Below, in pieces: positions 1-7,404 of a DNA stretch of 64,000 nt. Source of the stretch: Microtetraspora sp. NBRC 16547. Its GTDB lineage: Bacteria; Actinomycetota; Actinomycetes; Streptosporangiales; Streptosporangiaceae. A program made the position numbers and the translations under genes. The notes below the pieces were generated by a model. It was given only the letters and a program-made list of their open reading frames with translations. It ran no database searches and was not told where the DNA came from. The DNA is taken from contig NZ_BSSE01000018.1 of NCBI RefSeq assembly GCF_030268965.1, positions 1 through 64,000 on the forward strand, in the 5' to 3' direction. The first letter of the stretch is position 1; each line of letters begins with the position of its first letter.

Positions 1-2
1 AA

Positions 3-107
3 CGCTGGACCGCCTTGCAGCACACCACGCTCGGCCCCAGCCGGATCGGGGACCTTGCTCGGGCCGCCCTCGTCCTCGTCCACTTCGAGCACAGAAAGAT
101 CAGCTGA
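3..107 (+). pseudogene. C-terminal tail of a DDE transposase (cut by window edge)
   Basis: An open frame enters from the left edge and stops at 105-107. Its 34 residues include RWTALQHTTLGPSRIGDLAR and end in LVHFEHRKIS, which resembles the C-terminus of IS5-like/DDE_Tnp_4 transposases. The catalytic part lies outside the window, so it could be intact or a relic. The call rests on remembered family resemblance only. It lies about 50 bp from a truncated tRNA, which fits mobile DNA. Confidence 0.4.
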
Positions 108-157
108 AAGTCGGTGAGAAAACGTCATTGAACTGTGCGGAACTACGGCAAGCCGAG

Positions 158-202
158 CTTTTAATCCGTAGGTTCAGGGTTCGAATCCCTGGCGCCCCAC
201 CA
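158..202 (+). other. 3' half of tRNA-Lys (UUU), attachment-site remnant
   Basis: The sequence runs from anticodon loop CTTTTAA through the 3' anticodon stem TCCGT, a canonical T-arm (CAGGG-TTCGAAT-CCCTG) and acceptor GCGCCCC to a genomic ACCA end. The bases 5' of the loop (CCGAG) cannot pair with TCCGT, and no GGGGCGC acceptor strand, D-arm or 5' half precedes it. It is therefore not a working tRNA gene. Actinomycete integrative elements commonly duplicate exactly this 3' tRNA segment as attL/attR. An integrase-like tail follows at once on the minus strand. Confidence 0.75.
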
Positions 203-374
203 CGCTGGCCTGGGCCACGATGCTGGCGTGTCCAACCTGGTCCTGGACCACCGGTAGATCCACGGTCACATCCAGCGAGGTGGTGCACGAGCTGCCACCA
301 CGTGATCCGTTCCTGCGGGCGGGGACGCCCCGGTGCAGCGACCGCAGACGTCGCCTCACGGCAGGCCACCGGAT
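200..374 (-). pseudogene. Tyrosine integrase C-terminal remnant
   Basis: On the minus strand, translation next to the tRNA half contains LPVVQDQVGHASIV, the box-II region of phage-type tyrosine recombinases (the usual pattern is V-Q-x-x-L-G-H-x-S-I-x-x-T). After this the expected T-x-x-x-Y segment is missing and the frame runs into the tRNA segment. Only about 60 residues remain, without the catalytic Arg and Tyr motifs, so this is a relic. Its position at the tRNA half suggests that both come from an excised or decayed integrative element. Confidence 0.55.
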
Positions 375-537
375 CATGTGAAGATCTCCGCCGCATTACC
401 CAAAGCGCCCCCTCCGAGAGGCTTTTGGGGGGATAGTCTTAAAGCACCGAGGACATTTCGTGCGTTGGCGTCAGGGTCGGCGTCGCCCGCGGCGATAGAG
501 ATCGCGGTCCGCGAAGACCGAGACAGACCGGTCGATC
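375..537. other. Intergenic, no gene recognised
   Basis: Nothing convincing is coded between the integrase remnant and the DUF5994 gene. Long overlapping frames here lack family resemblance and a ribosome binding site. Confidence 0.5.
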
Positions 538-936
538 ATGACGCCGAAACTTCTTTACCGCATCCAACCGTCCATGCCCTTCTCGGCCACCGTGATGGCC
601 GGCTCGTACGCAGTGCGGCTGAATCTCGACTCAGTGCCCGACAGCCGCCGCGCCGTGGACGGCATGTGGCACCCGAGCACACGGGACGCCGCCGCGGAAC
701 TGCCCCCTCTCGTCGCGGCCGTCGACCAGCGGGTGGGACGAGTGACCCTGAGGGTGGACCTCGATCCCGATGTCTGGGACGACATCCCACGCAGCTTTCC
801 GGCCCGAGGCCGCCTCGTCGAGGTGAACGGCTCGCGGGACATCGACTCCCGCCTGGTCGTACTGACCACAACGGGCGCAATGCGCATCAGCCTGCTCCTG
901 ACGGCGTCGGGTGCCGCGAGCGCCCCTACCGCCTGA
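538..936 (+). CDS. DUF5994 family protein
   Basis: The 132-residue product shows the pattern of actinomycete DUF5994 proteins: an N-terminal LLYRIQPS segment, then a W-H-P-S-T-R-D-A-A-A-E-L-P-P-L block at about residues 43-58, a strand-rich middle and a C-terminal AMRISLLLTAS. Its function is unknown. In actinomycetes such genes often lie near STAS-domain or stress-regulatory genes, and here a STAS gene follows 75 bp downstream. The ATG at 538 is the first in frame; no strong Shine-Dalgarno is visible. No signal peptide or membrane segment is seen. Family placement is from memory of conserved residues. Confidence 0.6.
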   Translation: MTPKLLYRIQPSMPFSATVMAGSYAVRLNLDSVPDSRRAVDGMWHPSTRDAAAELPPLVAAVDQRVGRVTLRVDLDPDVWDDIPRSFPARGRLVEVNGSRDIDSRLVVLTTTGAMRISLLLTASGAASAPTA

Positions 937-1010
937 CCACCAGGTCGAGCCCGCGCTCCAGGCACCACGCCTTTCTGTCGACTTTCAGCTTTCTCGTAAT
1001 TGGAGACATC

Positions 1011-1475
1011 ATGATCGCCACCGCCCACTCCAGTGCCCGAACTCAAGCGAGCCTTCTGGCCGCGTGTCGGCCCGCTCACACCGTCATCGGACTCCACGGC
1101 GAGATCGACATCGCCACCAGCCCGGCGCTGCGCCAGCGCCTGCGCAACGCGCTGCAGCGCAGTGAGGATGTGCTCATCCTCGACCTGTCGAGGGTGTCCT
1201 TCTGTGACGCTTCCGGGCTGGCCGTGCTCGTCGGCATCAAGCGCCGTACCAGGCAGGTCGGCATCACACTCCGGCTCGCGGCACCTGGGCCCCGCATGAT
1301 CGAATTGTTGCGCGTCACGGGGCTGGACCGGAGTTTCACGATCCACCCCACGTTGTCCAGCGCGATCGCCTCCAGGGATCGCGACACGGCCGCCAGGCGC
1401 CGCTCCATCCGGGAAATCGCGGGCGTTGTCCGGCGTGGCCTGCCCGGTGGGCTGGAGCACGGCGGTGGAGCGTGA
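1011..1475 (+). CDS. STAS-domain anti-sigma factor antagonist
   Basis: This 154-residue protein carries a complete STAS domain (about residues 20-115): HTVIGLHGEIDIATSPALR, then LILDLSRVSFCDASGLAVLV with the D-A-S-G-L loop that holds the phosphorylatable serine, then RLAAPGPRMIELLRVTGL. Such proteins bind HATPase-type anti-sigma kinases and release stress or developmental sigma factors. The ATG at 1011 follows TTGGAGACATC, a good Shine-Dalgarno. The frame stays open far upstream, but this start matches the domain. A basic tail after residue 125 (RDRDTAARRRSIRE) is outside the family. No partner kinase or sigma gene is adjacent. Confidence 0.85.
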   Translation: MIATAHSSARTQASLLAACRPAHTVIGLHGEIDIATSPALRQRLRNALQRSEDVLILDLSRVSFCDASGLAVLVGIKRRTRQVGITLRLAAPGPRMIELLRVTGLDRSFTIHPTLSSAIASRDRDTAARRRSIREIAGVVRRGLPGGLEHGGGA

Positions 1476-1523
1476 TCTTGTAGCCGTCGCTGGTCGATGT
1501 ACTTACGAGGATTGATGATCTAA

Positions 1524-1595
1524 GCCCTCCTTGAGGAACCCCGCCCGTGGCCAAGGGCGGGCACGGGTAGTTCCCGTCTGGAAGGAGGGCCCTTT
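1524..1595 (+). promoter_or_regulatory. Structured 5' leader that can mask the Shine-Dalgarno of the reductase gene
   Basis: GCCCTCCTT at 1524-1532 is a perfect complement of AAGGAGGGC at 1582-1590, which holds the Shine-Dalgarno. Nested inside are GGAAC/GTTCC (1535-1539 with 1570-1574) and CCCGCCC/GGGCGGG (1540-1546 with 1555-1561, 8-nt loop). An alternative inner hairpin CCCGTG/CACGGG (1544-1549 with 1562-1567) competes with the last. The pairing is seen in the sequence. A thermometer, riboswitch or protein-controlled role is inference. Confidence 0.55.
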
Positions 1596-2687
1596 ATGAC
1601 TGGCCTGGCCAGAACTCCGATCGACGATGTCACGCTGCGCCTGGCGGACACGGCCGCCTGGCTGACGACGCCGCTCATGCCCGAGGACTACCTCACTCTG
1701 ATCAACCCTTTATGGTCCTCACGAGAGCTCCGCGGCCGCGTCGAGGCGGTCCACCCTGAGACCAAGGACGTGGCGAGCCTCGTCATCCGTCCCGGCCGTA
1801 GCTGGAGCACACATCGAGCCGGCCAGTTCATCAGGGTGGGCGTCGACATCGATGGCGTACGGCACTGGCGCACCTACTCGTTGTCTTCGGCGCCGGAGCG
1901 CGGCGACGGTCGTGTCACGATCACGGTGAAATCGGTCCCCGGCGGTGTCGTCTCCACTCATCTCGTTCACCGGACCACGCCGGGGACCATCGTCGGCCTG
2001 ACCCGGCCGGAGGGCGGCTTCGTGCTGCCGGAGCCGGTTCCGTCCCGCCTGCTGTTTGTGACCGCAGGAAGCGGAATCACGCCGGTGATGGCGATGCTGC
2101 GCAGCCTGGCGCGGCCCGGGGAGATGCCGGATGTGATCGTCCTGCACTCGGCGCCCACCCGTGAGGAGGTCATTTTCGGGCCTGAACTCCGCACGTTGGC
2201 GGGCCGGTTCCCCCACCTGCTCCTGCACGAGCAGCACACCAGGTCGAGCGGTCGGTTGAACCTGTCGCAGTTGCCCGACCTGTGCCCGGACTGGCCCGAA
2301 CGTCATGTCTGGGCGTGCGGGCCGACCGGGATGCTGCGCGAGGCCGAGACGTACTGGCGCGAGGCCGGCATCGCCGACCGGCTGCGTATGGAGCACTTCC
2401 GTCCTGCCGTGACGACGTCGGCCGCAGGCGGCGGCGGACATGTCCGTTTTCTTGTGAGCGGGCGGGAGGCGGACGCGGACGGCGCAACCCCGCTGCTGGT
2501 GGTAGGCGAGAACGCGGGGGTCCTCATGCCGAGCGGCTGCCGCATGGGCATCTGTTACAGGTGCACGGGACGGCTGCGGTCGGGCCGCGTCCGTGACCTG
2601 CGGACCGGACGCGAATACGGCGAAGAGGGAGAACTCATCCAGACCTGCGTTTCGGCCGCCGACGGCAACGTTGAAATCGAGCTGTGA
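1596..2687 (+). CDS. Ferredoxin reductase with C-terminal 2Fe-2S domain
   Basis: 363 residues. An FAD-binding barrel (about 45-150; RTYSLSSAPE binds flavin) is followed by an NAD(P)-binding domain (about 150-260; TAGSGITPVMAMLRSL and HVWACGPTGMLREAE) and a plant-type [2Fe-2S] ferredoxin domain (about 280-363) with Cys in SGCRMGICYRCTG plus a distal TC. It should pass electrons from NAD(P)H to the desaturase starting 6 bp downstream. The arrangement matches mycobacterial Rv3230c/DesA3. The ATG at 1596 has AAGGAGG 7 nt upstream. That Shine-Dalgarno lies in a stem with the leader. Confidence 0.92.
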   Translation: MTGLARTPIDDVTLRLADTAAWLTTPLMPEDYLTLINPLWSSRELRGRVEAVHPETKDVASLVIRPGRSWSTHRAGQFIRVGVDIDGVRHWRTYSLSSAPERGDGRVTITVKSVPGGVVSTHLVHRTTPGTIVGLTRPEGGFVLPEPVPSRLLFVTAGSGITPVMAMLRSLARPGEMPDVIVLHSAPTREEVIFGPELRTLAGRFPHLLLHEQHTRSSGRLNLSQLPDLCPDWPERHVWACGPTGMLREAETYWREAGIADRLRMEHFRPAVTTSAAGGGGHVRFLVSGREADADGATPLLVVGENAGVLMPSGCRMGICYRCTGRLRSGRVRDLRTGREYGEEGELIQTCVSAADGNVEIEL

Positions 2688-2693
2688 GGATTC

Positions 2694-3794
2694 ATGAAGA
2701 CCATCAGTGAGGCGGAAATCGAGGAGTTCGGCCGCGAGCTGGACAAGATCCGCGACGATGTGATCGCGAGCCGGGGCGAGGACGACGCGAGGTACATACG
2801 GCGCGTCATCGCCGTACAGCGTGCCTTGGAGGTGAGCGGTCGCGCGCTGCTCTTCGCCTCCGTCCTGCCTCCGGCCTGGCTCGCCGGGACCGCCGCGTTG
2901 GCCACCGCCAAGATCCTGGAGAACATGGAGATCGGCCACAACGTCCTGCACGGGCAGTGGGACTGGATGCGCGACCCCGCGATCCACTCCAGCACGTGGG
3001 AGTGGGATCTGGTGTCCCCGGCCCGTCACTGGAAGTACACCCACAACTACCTGCATCACAAGTGGACGAACGTGCTCGGCAAGGACCGGGACATCGGTTT
3101 CGTCCTGCTGCGTCTCAGTCCCGAGCAGCCGTGGCATCCCTACTACCTTGGGCAGCCGCTCTACAACGCGATCCTGGCGCCCTTTTTCGAATGGGGAGTG
3201 GCGCTACACGATCTCGAGGTGGAGCGCCTGCGCGGCGGGGACAAGAGCTGGGCCGAGGTGTTCGCTCAGGTCCGCGAGATTCTCCGCAAGGCCGGACGCC
3301 AGGCCGTCAAGGACTATGTGGCGTTTCCCTTGCTCGCTGGGCCGTTGTTCTTGCCCGTTCTGATCGGCAACTTCACCGCCAACATGACGCGCAACGTGTG
3401 GGCGCACACCGTCATCTTCTGCGGTCATTTCCCCGACGAGGCCGCGACCTTCACCGAGGAACAGGTCGAGGGCGAGACTCGCGGCGAATGGTACCTGCGC
3501 CAACTGCTCGGCTCCTGCAATCTCACTGGTGGCTCGCTCTTCCACATCATGGCCGGCAATCTCAGCTACCAGATCGAGCACCACCTCTTCCCGGATCTCC
3601 CGAGCAATCGGTATGCCGAGGTAGCGCCCCGCGTGCGCGCCCTGTGCGAGCGGTTCGGGCTGCCCTACAACACCGGTTCACTGCTCCGCCAGACCGCCCG
3701 GGTCTGGAAACGTGTCTTCCGGCTGGCACTGCCCACGCCCACACCGAAGTCCCGAGCCGGATGCCCCACGCCTGCCCTGACACAGGCGGCGTGA
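2694..3794 (+). CDS. Membrane fatty acid (acyl-CoA type) desaturase
   Basis: 366 residues with the three histidine boxes of membrane di-iron desaturases: HNVLH at 82-86, HNYLHH at 117-122 and QIEHH at 293-297. Hydrophobic helices lie at about 50-75 and 205-225. It introduces a double bond into membrane-bound acyl chains, using electrons from the reductase encoded 6 bp upstream. The pair parallels DesA3/Rv3230c of mycobacteria, a stearoyl-CoA delta-9 system. The C-terminal tail after about residue 340 is Pro/Thr-rich and poorly conserved. Translation is probably coupled to the upstream gene. Regiospecificity cannot be told from sequence. Confidence 0.92.
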   Translation: MKTISEAEIEEFGRELDKIRDDVIASRGEDDARYIRRVIAVQRALEVSGRALLFASVLPPAWLAGTAALATAKILENMEIGHNVLHGQWDWMRDPAIHSSTWEWDLVSPARHWKYTHNYLHHKWTNVLGKDRDIGFVLLRLSPEQPWHPYYLGQPLYNAILAPFFEWGVALHDLEVERLRGGDKSWAEVFAQVREILRKAGRQAVKDYVAFPLLAGPLFLPVLIGNFTANMTRNVWAHTVIFCGHFPDEAATFTEEQVEGETRGEWYLRQLLGSCNLTGGSLFHIMAGNLSYQIEHHLFPDLPSNRYAEVAPRVRALCERFGLPYNTGSLLRQTARVWKRVFRLALPTPTPKSRAGCPTPALTQAA

Positions 3795-4109
3795 TGGGAG
3801 AGGGAATGGCACCGGTTGCCCCTACGAACTGACCAGGACGGCAAAATGCCCAGTGGACCGGACACCGTTCTACTCGTTGAGGACCACGCCCTGTGCGAGG
3901 ACGGCGAGGACCCGCGGCGCGCCGATGCCCTCCTTCCCGCCTCGCTCAACCTGCACCTCCTGGGCGCCTTCGCTCCGTCGGGTTGCGGAAGCAATCCGCA
4001 CCATCCTCCGGGCCGCCTGAACGCCTGCCGGTTCGTCAAAAGACGAACGTTGACGACCCCCCCGCCTGTCGATATCCGAAGTCGTGTGCACGGATGTCCG
4101 CAGTTCTCT
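3795..4109. other. Intergenic between convergent genes, no gene recognised
   Basis: Frames exist on both strands, but none has a recognisable domain, start site or conserved composition. This may be decayed coding DNA between the desaturase and the convergent TetR gene. Confidence 0.4.
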
Positions 4110-4793
4110 TCATCGCGGTTGTGGGGCGAGTTGCCGTTCCAGGCCGTCGAGGAGGGCTTGGAGGCCCAACTCGAAGGTCTTGTCGGGAGATGCGGCGTAG
4201 TCGGTCGCCGCTGGGGTTTCGAGCCGGGCGCGTAGGCGTGGGTAGTGCATGGCGATCGCCTGGGCCTTGGCCATCGCGTCCTGGAGTTGCTTTTCGGCGG
4301 TGGCACCGTCCTGGTTGAGTCTGCGGGTGAGTGAGGCGGTCGCGGCGGCACCGGCCGCGTTGCCGAGGACGTAGGTGAAGACGGCGGCGGCGGCTTGGTC
4401 GGCCTGGTCGGCGGTGAAGCCGGCGGCCTCGTAGACGGCGAGGCTGTGGTCGTCGTGGCGGGACTTGCCTTCGCCGTAGAGGACGTGTGCGGCGAACGCC
4501 TGCACCAGCCAGGGGTGCTGGGTGAACATCTGGTACAGGTCGGTGGCCATCGTGACGGCGGCGGTGCGCCAGTCGGCGGGGTTCAGATCGGGCTGCGCGA
4601 GTTCGCTCCACACGTGGTCGGCGGCGAGCAGGACGAGGTTGTCCTTGTTCTTGACGTGCCAGTACACGGCGGTCGCGGCCGAGTCGAGTCGCTTGCCCAG
4701 GGCGCGCATGTTCAGACCTTCGAGGCCCTCGGCGTCCAGGAGCTCGACGGCGGCGCGGACGATCTGGTCCTGGGTGAGGGTGTTGCGTGGCAT
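4110..4793 (-). CDS. TetR-family regulator
   Basis: 227 residues starting MPRNTLTQDQIVRAAVELLD. A TetR-type helix-turn-helix follows (about 5-50; NMRALGKRLDSAATAVYWHVKNKDNLV), then an all-helical ligand domain of the TetR_C type (TDLYQMFTQHPWLVQAF). An in-frame TTG at 4829 lies inside an operator, so the ATG at 4793 is preferred. The gene is divergent from the membrane protein at 4918. The 124-bp gap contains three copies of a 15-bp palindrome, so it very likely represses itself and its neighbour. The inducer is unknown. Confidence 0.88.
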   Translation of the reverse strand: MPRNTLTQDQIVRAAVELLDAEGLEGLNMRALGKRLDSAATAVYWHVKNKDNLVLLAADHVWSELAQPDLNPADWRTAAVTMATDLYQMFTQHPWLVQAFAAHVLYGEGKSRHDDHSLAVYEAAGFTADQADQAAAAVFTYVLGNAAGAAATASLTRRLNQDGATAEKQLQDAMAKAQAIAMHYPRLRARLETPAATDYAASPDKTFELGLQALLDGLERQLAPQPR

Positions 4794-4814
4794 GTCCCTA
4801 CCGTACGCGGCGAC

Positions 4815-4898
4815 TTGCACAAAGTTCAAGAAGGGACTTGCACAATGTTCAAGTCATGGCTTAGCGTTCTTCCCGTCATCCAGTTGAACTAAGTGCAA
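4815..4898. promoter_or_regulatory. Three-site TetR operator array
   Basis: Three near-identical inverted repeats fit TTG-x-AC-xxx-GT-x-CAA: TTGCACAAAGTTCAA (4815-4829), TTGCACAATGTTCAA (4838-4852) and TTGAACTAAGTGCAA (4884-4898). The first two are 23 bp apart, about two helical turns. The third lies 20 bp before the ATG of the downstream gene. All sit between the divergent TetR gene and the membrane protein gene, as expected for autoregulation plus control of the neighbour. Confidence 0.8.
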
Positions 4899-4917
4899 AT
4901 CGAAGTGGAGCCCCCCG

Positions 4918-5436
4918 ATGAACACCCTCGCCGCCGTCATGCAGCTGCTCGTCGCCGTCGCCTTCGTCAGCATCCCGGTCGTCCGCCACCGCTACGGGCC
5001 CGCCGCCAAGGCCGCCGCGGTCGCCGAGCTGCGCCGCCAGAACGTTCGCCCGGAGGTGCTGGAGGAGAACAAGCTCCGCTTCGACGCCGGAGGCCACGAG
5101 ACCGCCGCTCCGGCCACCGTCGCCACGATCATGACCGCGACCGCCGCCCTGAACTTCGCCGACGCCGGTCTGGCCCCGCTGACGACCTGGATCTTCTCCT
5201 CGCTCGTCCTGCTGATGAACGCCGGGATCGTCTACAGCAACTTCACCGCGGTGAAGTCGGTGCAGGCCGCCTTCCGTCGCAAGGGCGACCCGGAACTGGC
5301 CCGCGTCGAGGTCGCGCCGTTCCTCAAGGCCGCCGAGAACGCCTTCCCCCGCTGGGTGCGCGCCCAGACCTACATCCGCAACACGATGGTCTTCGCCGGC
5401 TCCGCCATCGCCCTGGTCGCCGTCTCCTTCGCCTGA
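4918..5436 (+). CDS. Small multi-pass membrane protein, probable TetR target
   Basis: 172 residues with hydrophobic stretches at about 5-22, 63-80, 88-110 and 152-170, separated by a charged loop (AELRRQNVRPEVLEENKLRF). I cannot assign a family with confidence; it is broadly like DoxX or other small actinomycete membrane proteins. The ATG at 4918 follows GAAGTGGAG. It is divergent from a TetR gene, with one operator copy only 20 bp before the start. The simplest view is a ligand-induced membrane protein under that repressor. Confidence 0.7.
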   Translation: MNTLAAVMQLLVAVAFVSIPVVRHRYGPAAKAAAVAELRRQNVRPEVLEENKLRFDAGGHETAAPATVATIMTATAALNFADAGLAPLTTWIFSSLVLLMNAGIVYSNFTAVKSVQAAFRRKGDPELARVEVAPFLKAAENAFPRWVRAQTYIRNTMVFAGSAIALVAVSFA

Positions 5437-5539
5437 CAACCCTCCTGGGGACTGTACGAATATGCGACAGAGCCCTTTTCTTGACACTCCCGCCCGCTAC
5501 GGCCTCCGCGCGGCGGCAGAGCCGGGTGAGATGTTGGCA

Positions 5540-6187
5540 TCAGGCCGTGGCGTAGTCGGACAGTGCGGGCTCCAGCAGGTCGAAGGCTTGGGTGGCGTCG
5601 ATGGCGACAATGCGGGCGATCTGGTCGTTGGGGCTGCCGGCGAGGGTCAGCGCCTGGATGCGGTGGAACAGGACGCGGTGAAGGGTGCCCAGCAGTCCGG
5701 CGGCGGTCTGGACGGTGATGTCGTCGGGTTCGGTACCAGTGACATCGGCGAGTGCTTGGGCGAGATGGTGTTCGCGTTGGTCGTGCAGGCCGCGCAGGCA
5801 GGCGGTCAGGGTGGGGCTGTCGGCGACCATGCGGGCGAACTGTTCGCCGGAGAACCCGGCGACCGGGTCCTGGGCCGCGACGGCGTCGGCGAACGCGCGG
5901 CGCAGCGCGGCCAGCACCGACTCGCCCGGGCGCCGGGCGGCGACGGTGTGGGCCAGGGAGGCGGCGAACTCCTCCTGGTGGTCCAGGGCCAGGTCTTCCT
6001 TGCGGGGGAAGTAGTTGGTGACGGTCTTTTTGGCGACGCGGGCGGCGGCGGCGATCTCGGCGATGGTCGTCTGCTCGAAGCCCTGGGCGATGAACAGCCG
6101 GGTCGCGTGGTCGGAGATGAGCTGCCGGGTCTCGTGCTTCTTGGTCTCGCGCAGCCCGGTGGCCGGGGCGGGTGTCTGGGTAGCCAT
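5540..6187 (-). CDS. TetR-family regulator
   Basis: 215 residues. The N-terminal TetR helix-turn-helix (about 18-62) reads ETRQLISDHATRLFIAQGFE and TTIAEIAAAARVAKKTVTNY, followed by FPRKEDL. The C-terminal half is helical and ligand-binding in type. The ATG at 6187 is followed in frame by the helix-turn-helix. The gene is divergent from a small Arg-rich gene and the glyoxalase-fold gene. A strong promoter and an 18-bp palindrome lie between them. It probably represses that promoter. Confidence 0.88.
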   Translation of the reverse strand: MATQTPAPATGLRETKKHETRQLISDHATRLFIAQGFEQTTIAEIAAAARVAKKTVTNYFPRKEDLALDHQEEFAASLAHTVAARRPGESVLAALRRAFADAVAAQDPVAGFSGEQFARMVADSPTLTACLRGLHDQREHHLAQALADVTGTEPDDITVQTAAGLLGTLHRVLFHRIQALTLAGSPNDQIARIVAIDATQAFDLLEPALSDYATA

Positions 6188-6218
6188 GACGCAATCTTAC
6201 CCTCGTAGCATCTTTATG

Positions 6219-6248
6219 TTGACACCCCCGGACGCCTTGGGCTAAATT
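6219..6248 (+). promoter_or_regulatory. Sigma-70-type promoter
   Basis: TTGACA (6219-6224) and TAAATT (6243-6248) are separated by 18 bp, close to consensus for a vegetative actinomycete promoter. The predicted start would be near 6255, at the left edge of the palindromic operator. Confidence 0.7.
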
Positions 6249-6254
6249 TACGTC

Positions 6255-6272
6255 CGTCGCAAGTTTGCGACG
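6255..6272. promoter_or_regulatory. Perfect palindromic operator
   Basis: CGTCGCAAGTTTGCGACG has two perfect 8-bp arms around GT. It lies just downstream of the -10 box, where a bound TetR dimer would block initiation. The divergent TetR gene at 6187 is the likely ligand. Confidence 0.75.
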
Positions 6273-6299
6273 ATGGAAGCCAAAATGAAGGGGACGCCC

Positions 6300-6488
6300 A
6301 TGCGCAAGCACACCCACGATCTCGCCGCCCCCATGACCGACCTCGCCCAGCTGCTGACGCGACAGCAGCAGCCCAAGCGGCCCCAGCTCCGTGGCATCGA
6401 GCAGCGTCGTACGCCCTCCGAACACAGCATCCGCGCACGGCAGCAGCCCAGGGTCGTCCGCACCGTCCCCCGCCGCCGCAGCTACTGA
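6300..6488 (+). CDS. Small basic protein (hypothetical)
   Basis: 62 residues, rich in Arg, Gln and Pro (RQQQPKRPQLRGIEQRR, then RARQQPRVVRTVPRRRSY). No family is recognised, and there is no signal or membrane segment. The ATG at 6300 is preceded by GAAGGGGA; another ATG at 6285 is possible. It is the first frame after the promoter and palindrome at 6219-6272 and lies 43 bp before the VOC gene, so it may be a co-transcribed small protein or simply a leader. Confidence 0.4.
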   Translation: MRKHTHDLAAPMTDLAQLLTRQQQPKRPQLRGIEQRRTPSEHSIRARQQPRVVRTVPRRRSY

Positions 6489-6531
6489 CCCCTGCCCCAG
6501 CCTCCGCCCCAACCCCCGCAAGGAGACCGCC

Positions 6532-6921
6532 GTGCAGTTCACCGCCTCCACCGTCTCGCTGACCGTCGACGACGTCACCGCCTCCCAAGCGTTCTTCACC
6601 ACCCACCTGGGCTACACCGTCCAGCAGGCCGCCGACGGCTTCGCCTCCCTGACGCGGCCCGACGCGGTCGACATCGTCATGCTCGCCCGCGGCACCCAGG
6701 TACTGCCGCCCGAGCAGCGCGACCAGCACGCCGGCGGCCTGATCCTGGCCTTCACCCTGGCCTCCGGCCTGGCCGAGCAGGAGAAGCGGCTGCGCTCGGA
6801 GGGCGTGGAGATCACCATGCCGCTGCGCGAGGAGCCCTGGGGCGAACGCCTGTTCCAGGTCACCGACCCCAACGGCGTGATCATCCAGTTCGTCGAATGG
6901 GCCGCCCCCGAACACCGCTGA
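6532..6921 (+). CDS. VOC-family (glyoxalase/bleomycin-resistance fold) protein
   Basis: 129 residues covering one vicinal-oxygen-chelate domain: [20 protein letters not shown] at the start, then LGYTV and a C-terminal [18 protein letters not shown]. The usual metal Glu can be placed in the final strands, but the substrate cannot. The family includes glyoxalases, dioxygenases and drug-binding resistance proteins. The GTG at 6532 has AGGAGA six bases upstream. It probably belongs to the TetR-controlled unit that begins at the 6219 promoter. Confidence 0.85.
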   Translation: MQFTASTVSLTVDDVTASQAFFTTHLGYTVQQAADGFASLTRPDAVDIVMLARGTQVLPPEQRDQHAGGLILAFTLASGLAEQEKRLRSEGVEITMPLREEPWGERLFQVTDPNGVIIQFVEWAAPEHR

Positions 6922-6952
6922 CCCCTCTCGCCCACGGCAAAGGACCCTGAAG

Positions 6953-7201
6953 CTTGTCGCCCGATCCGACCACGCGGTGGCCACCAGCGACGTCCCGCCC
7001 TACACCGTCGTCGGCGGCAATCCGGCCAGAGTCATCCAGCAGCGCTTCACCGACCACGAAGTCCAACGGCTGCTGCGTGCCGCCTGGTGGGACTGGCCCG
7101 CCGACCTGGTCACCGAACACGCCCGCACCATCGTGGCCGGAACCCCCGCCGACATCGAACGCATCGCCGTCCGGCACCAGCTGATCGAACGCGACCGATA
7201 G
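6953..7201 (+). pseudogene. C-terminal fragment of a CatB/Vat-type hexapeptide acetyltransferase
   Basis: The frame reads [19 protein letters not shown], then [17 protein letters not shown] and a terminal LIERDR. This is the C-terminus of xenobiotic O-acetyltransferases (Vat/CatB, left-handed beta helix). The hexapeptide-repeat body of about 130 residues is missing. Only 31 bp separate the fragment from the VOC stop codon, so there is no room for it. A 5' deletion is therefore clear. Confidence 0.75.
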
Positions 7202-7404
7202 ACCCCGCGCGACAAGACCTGTCGTGTTAGGGGTCGGACCGGGGCGCCCTGTCGTGATTGCAATGGTGATCCGGACGCCGTCCTTCGCCCGTGTCCGGCC
7301 CGGCGACCCCAATCTGGCAGGGCCGTCGGCCGCCTTCGATCGGCCACGGTCCGTGGCTGGTTATGAGCGATCCAACTCATCGCCGGACCGCCGCGCGACG
7401 TCGC

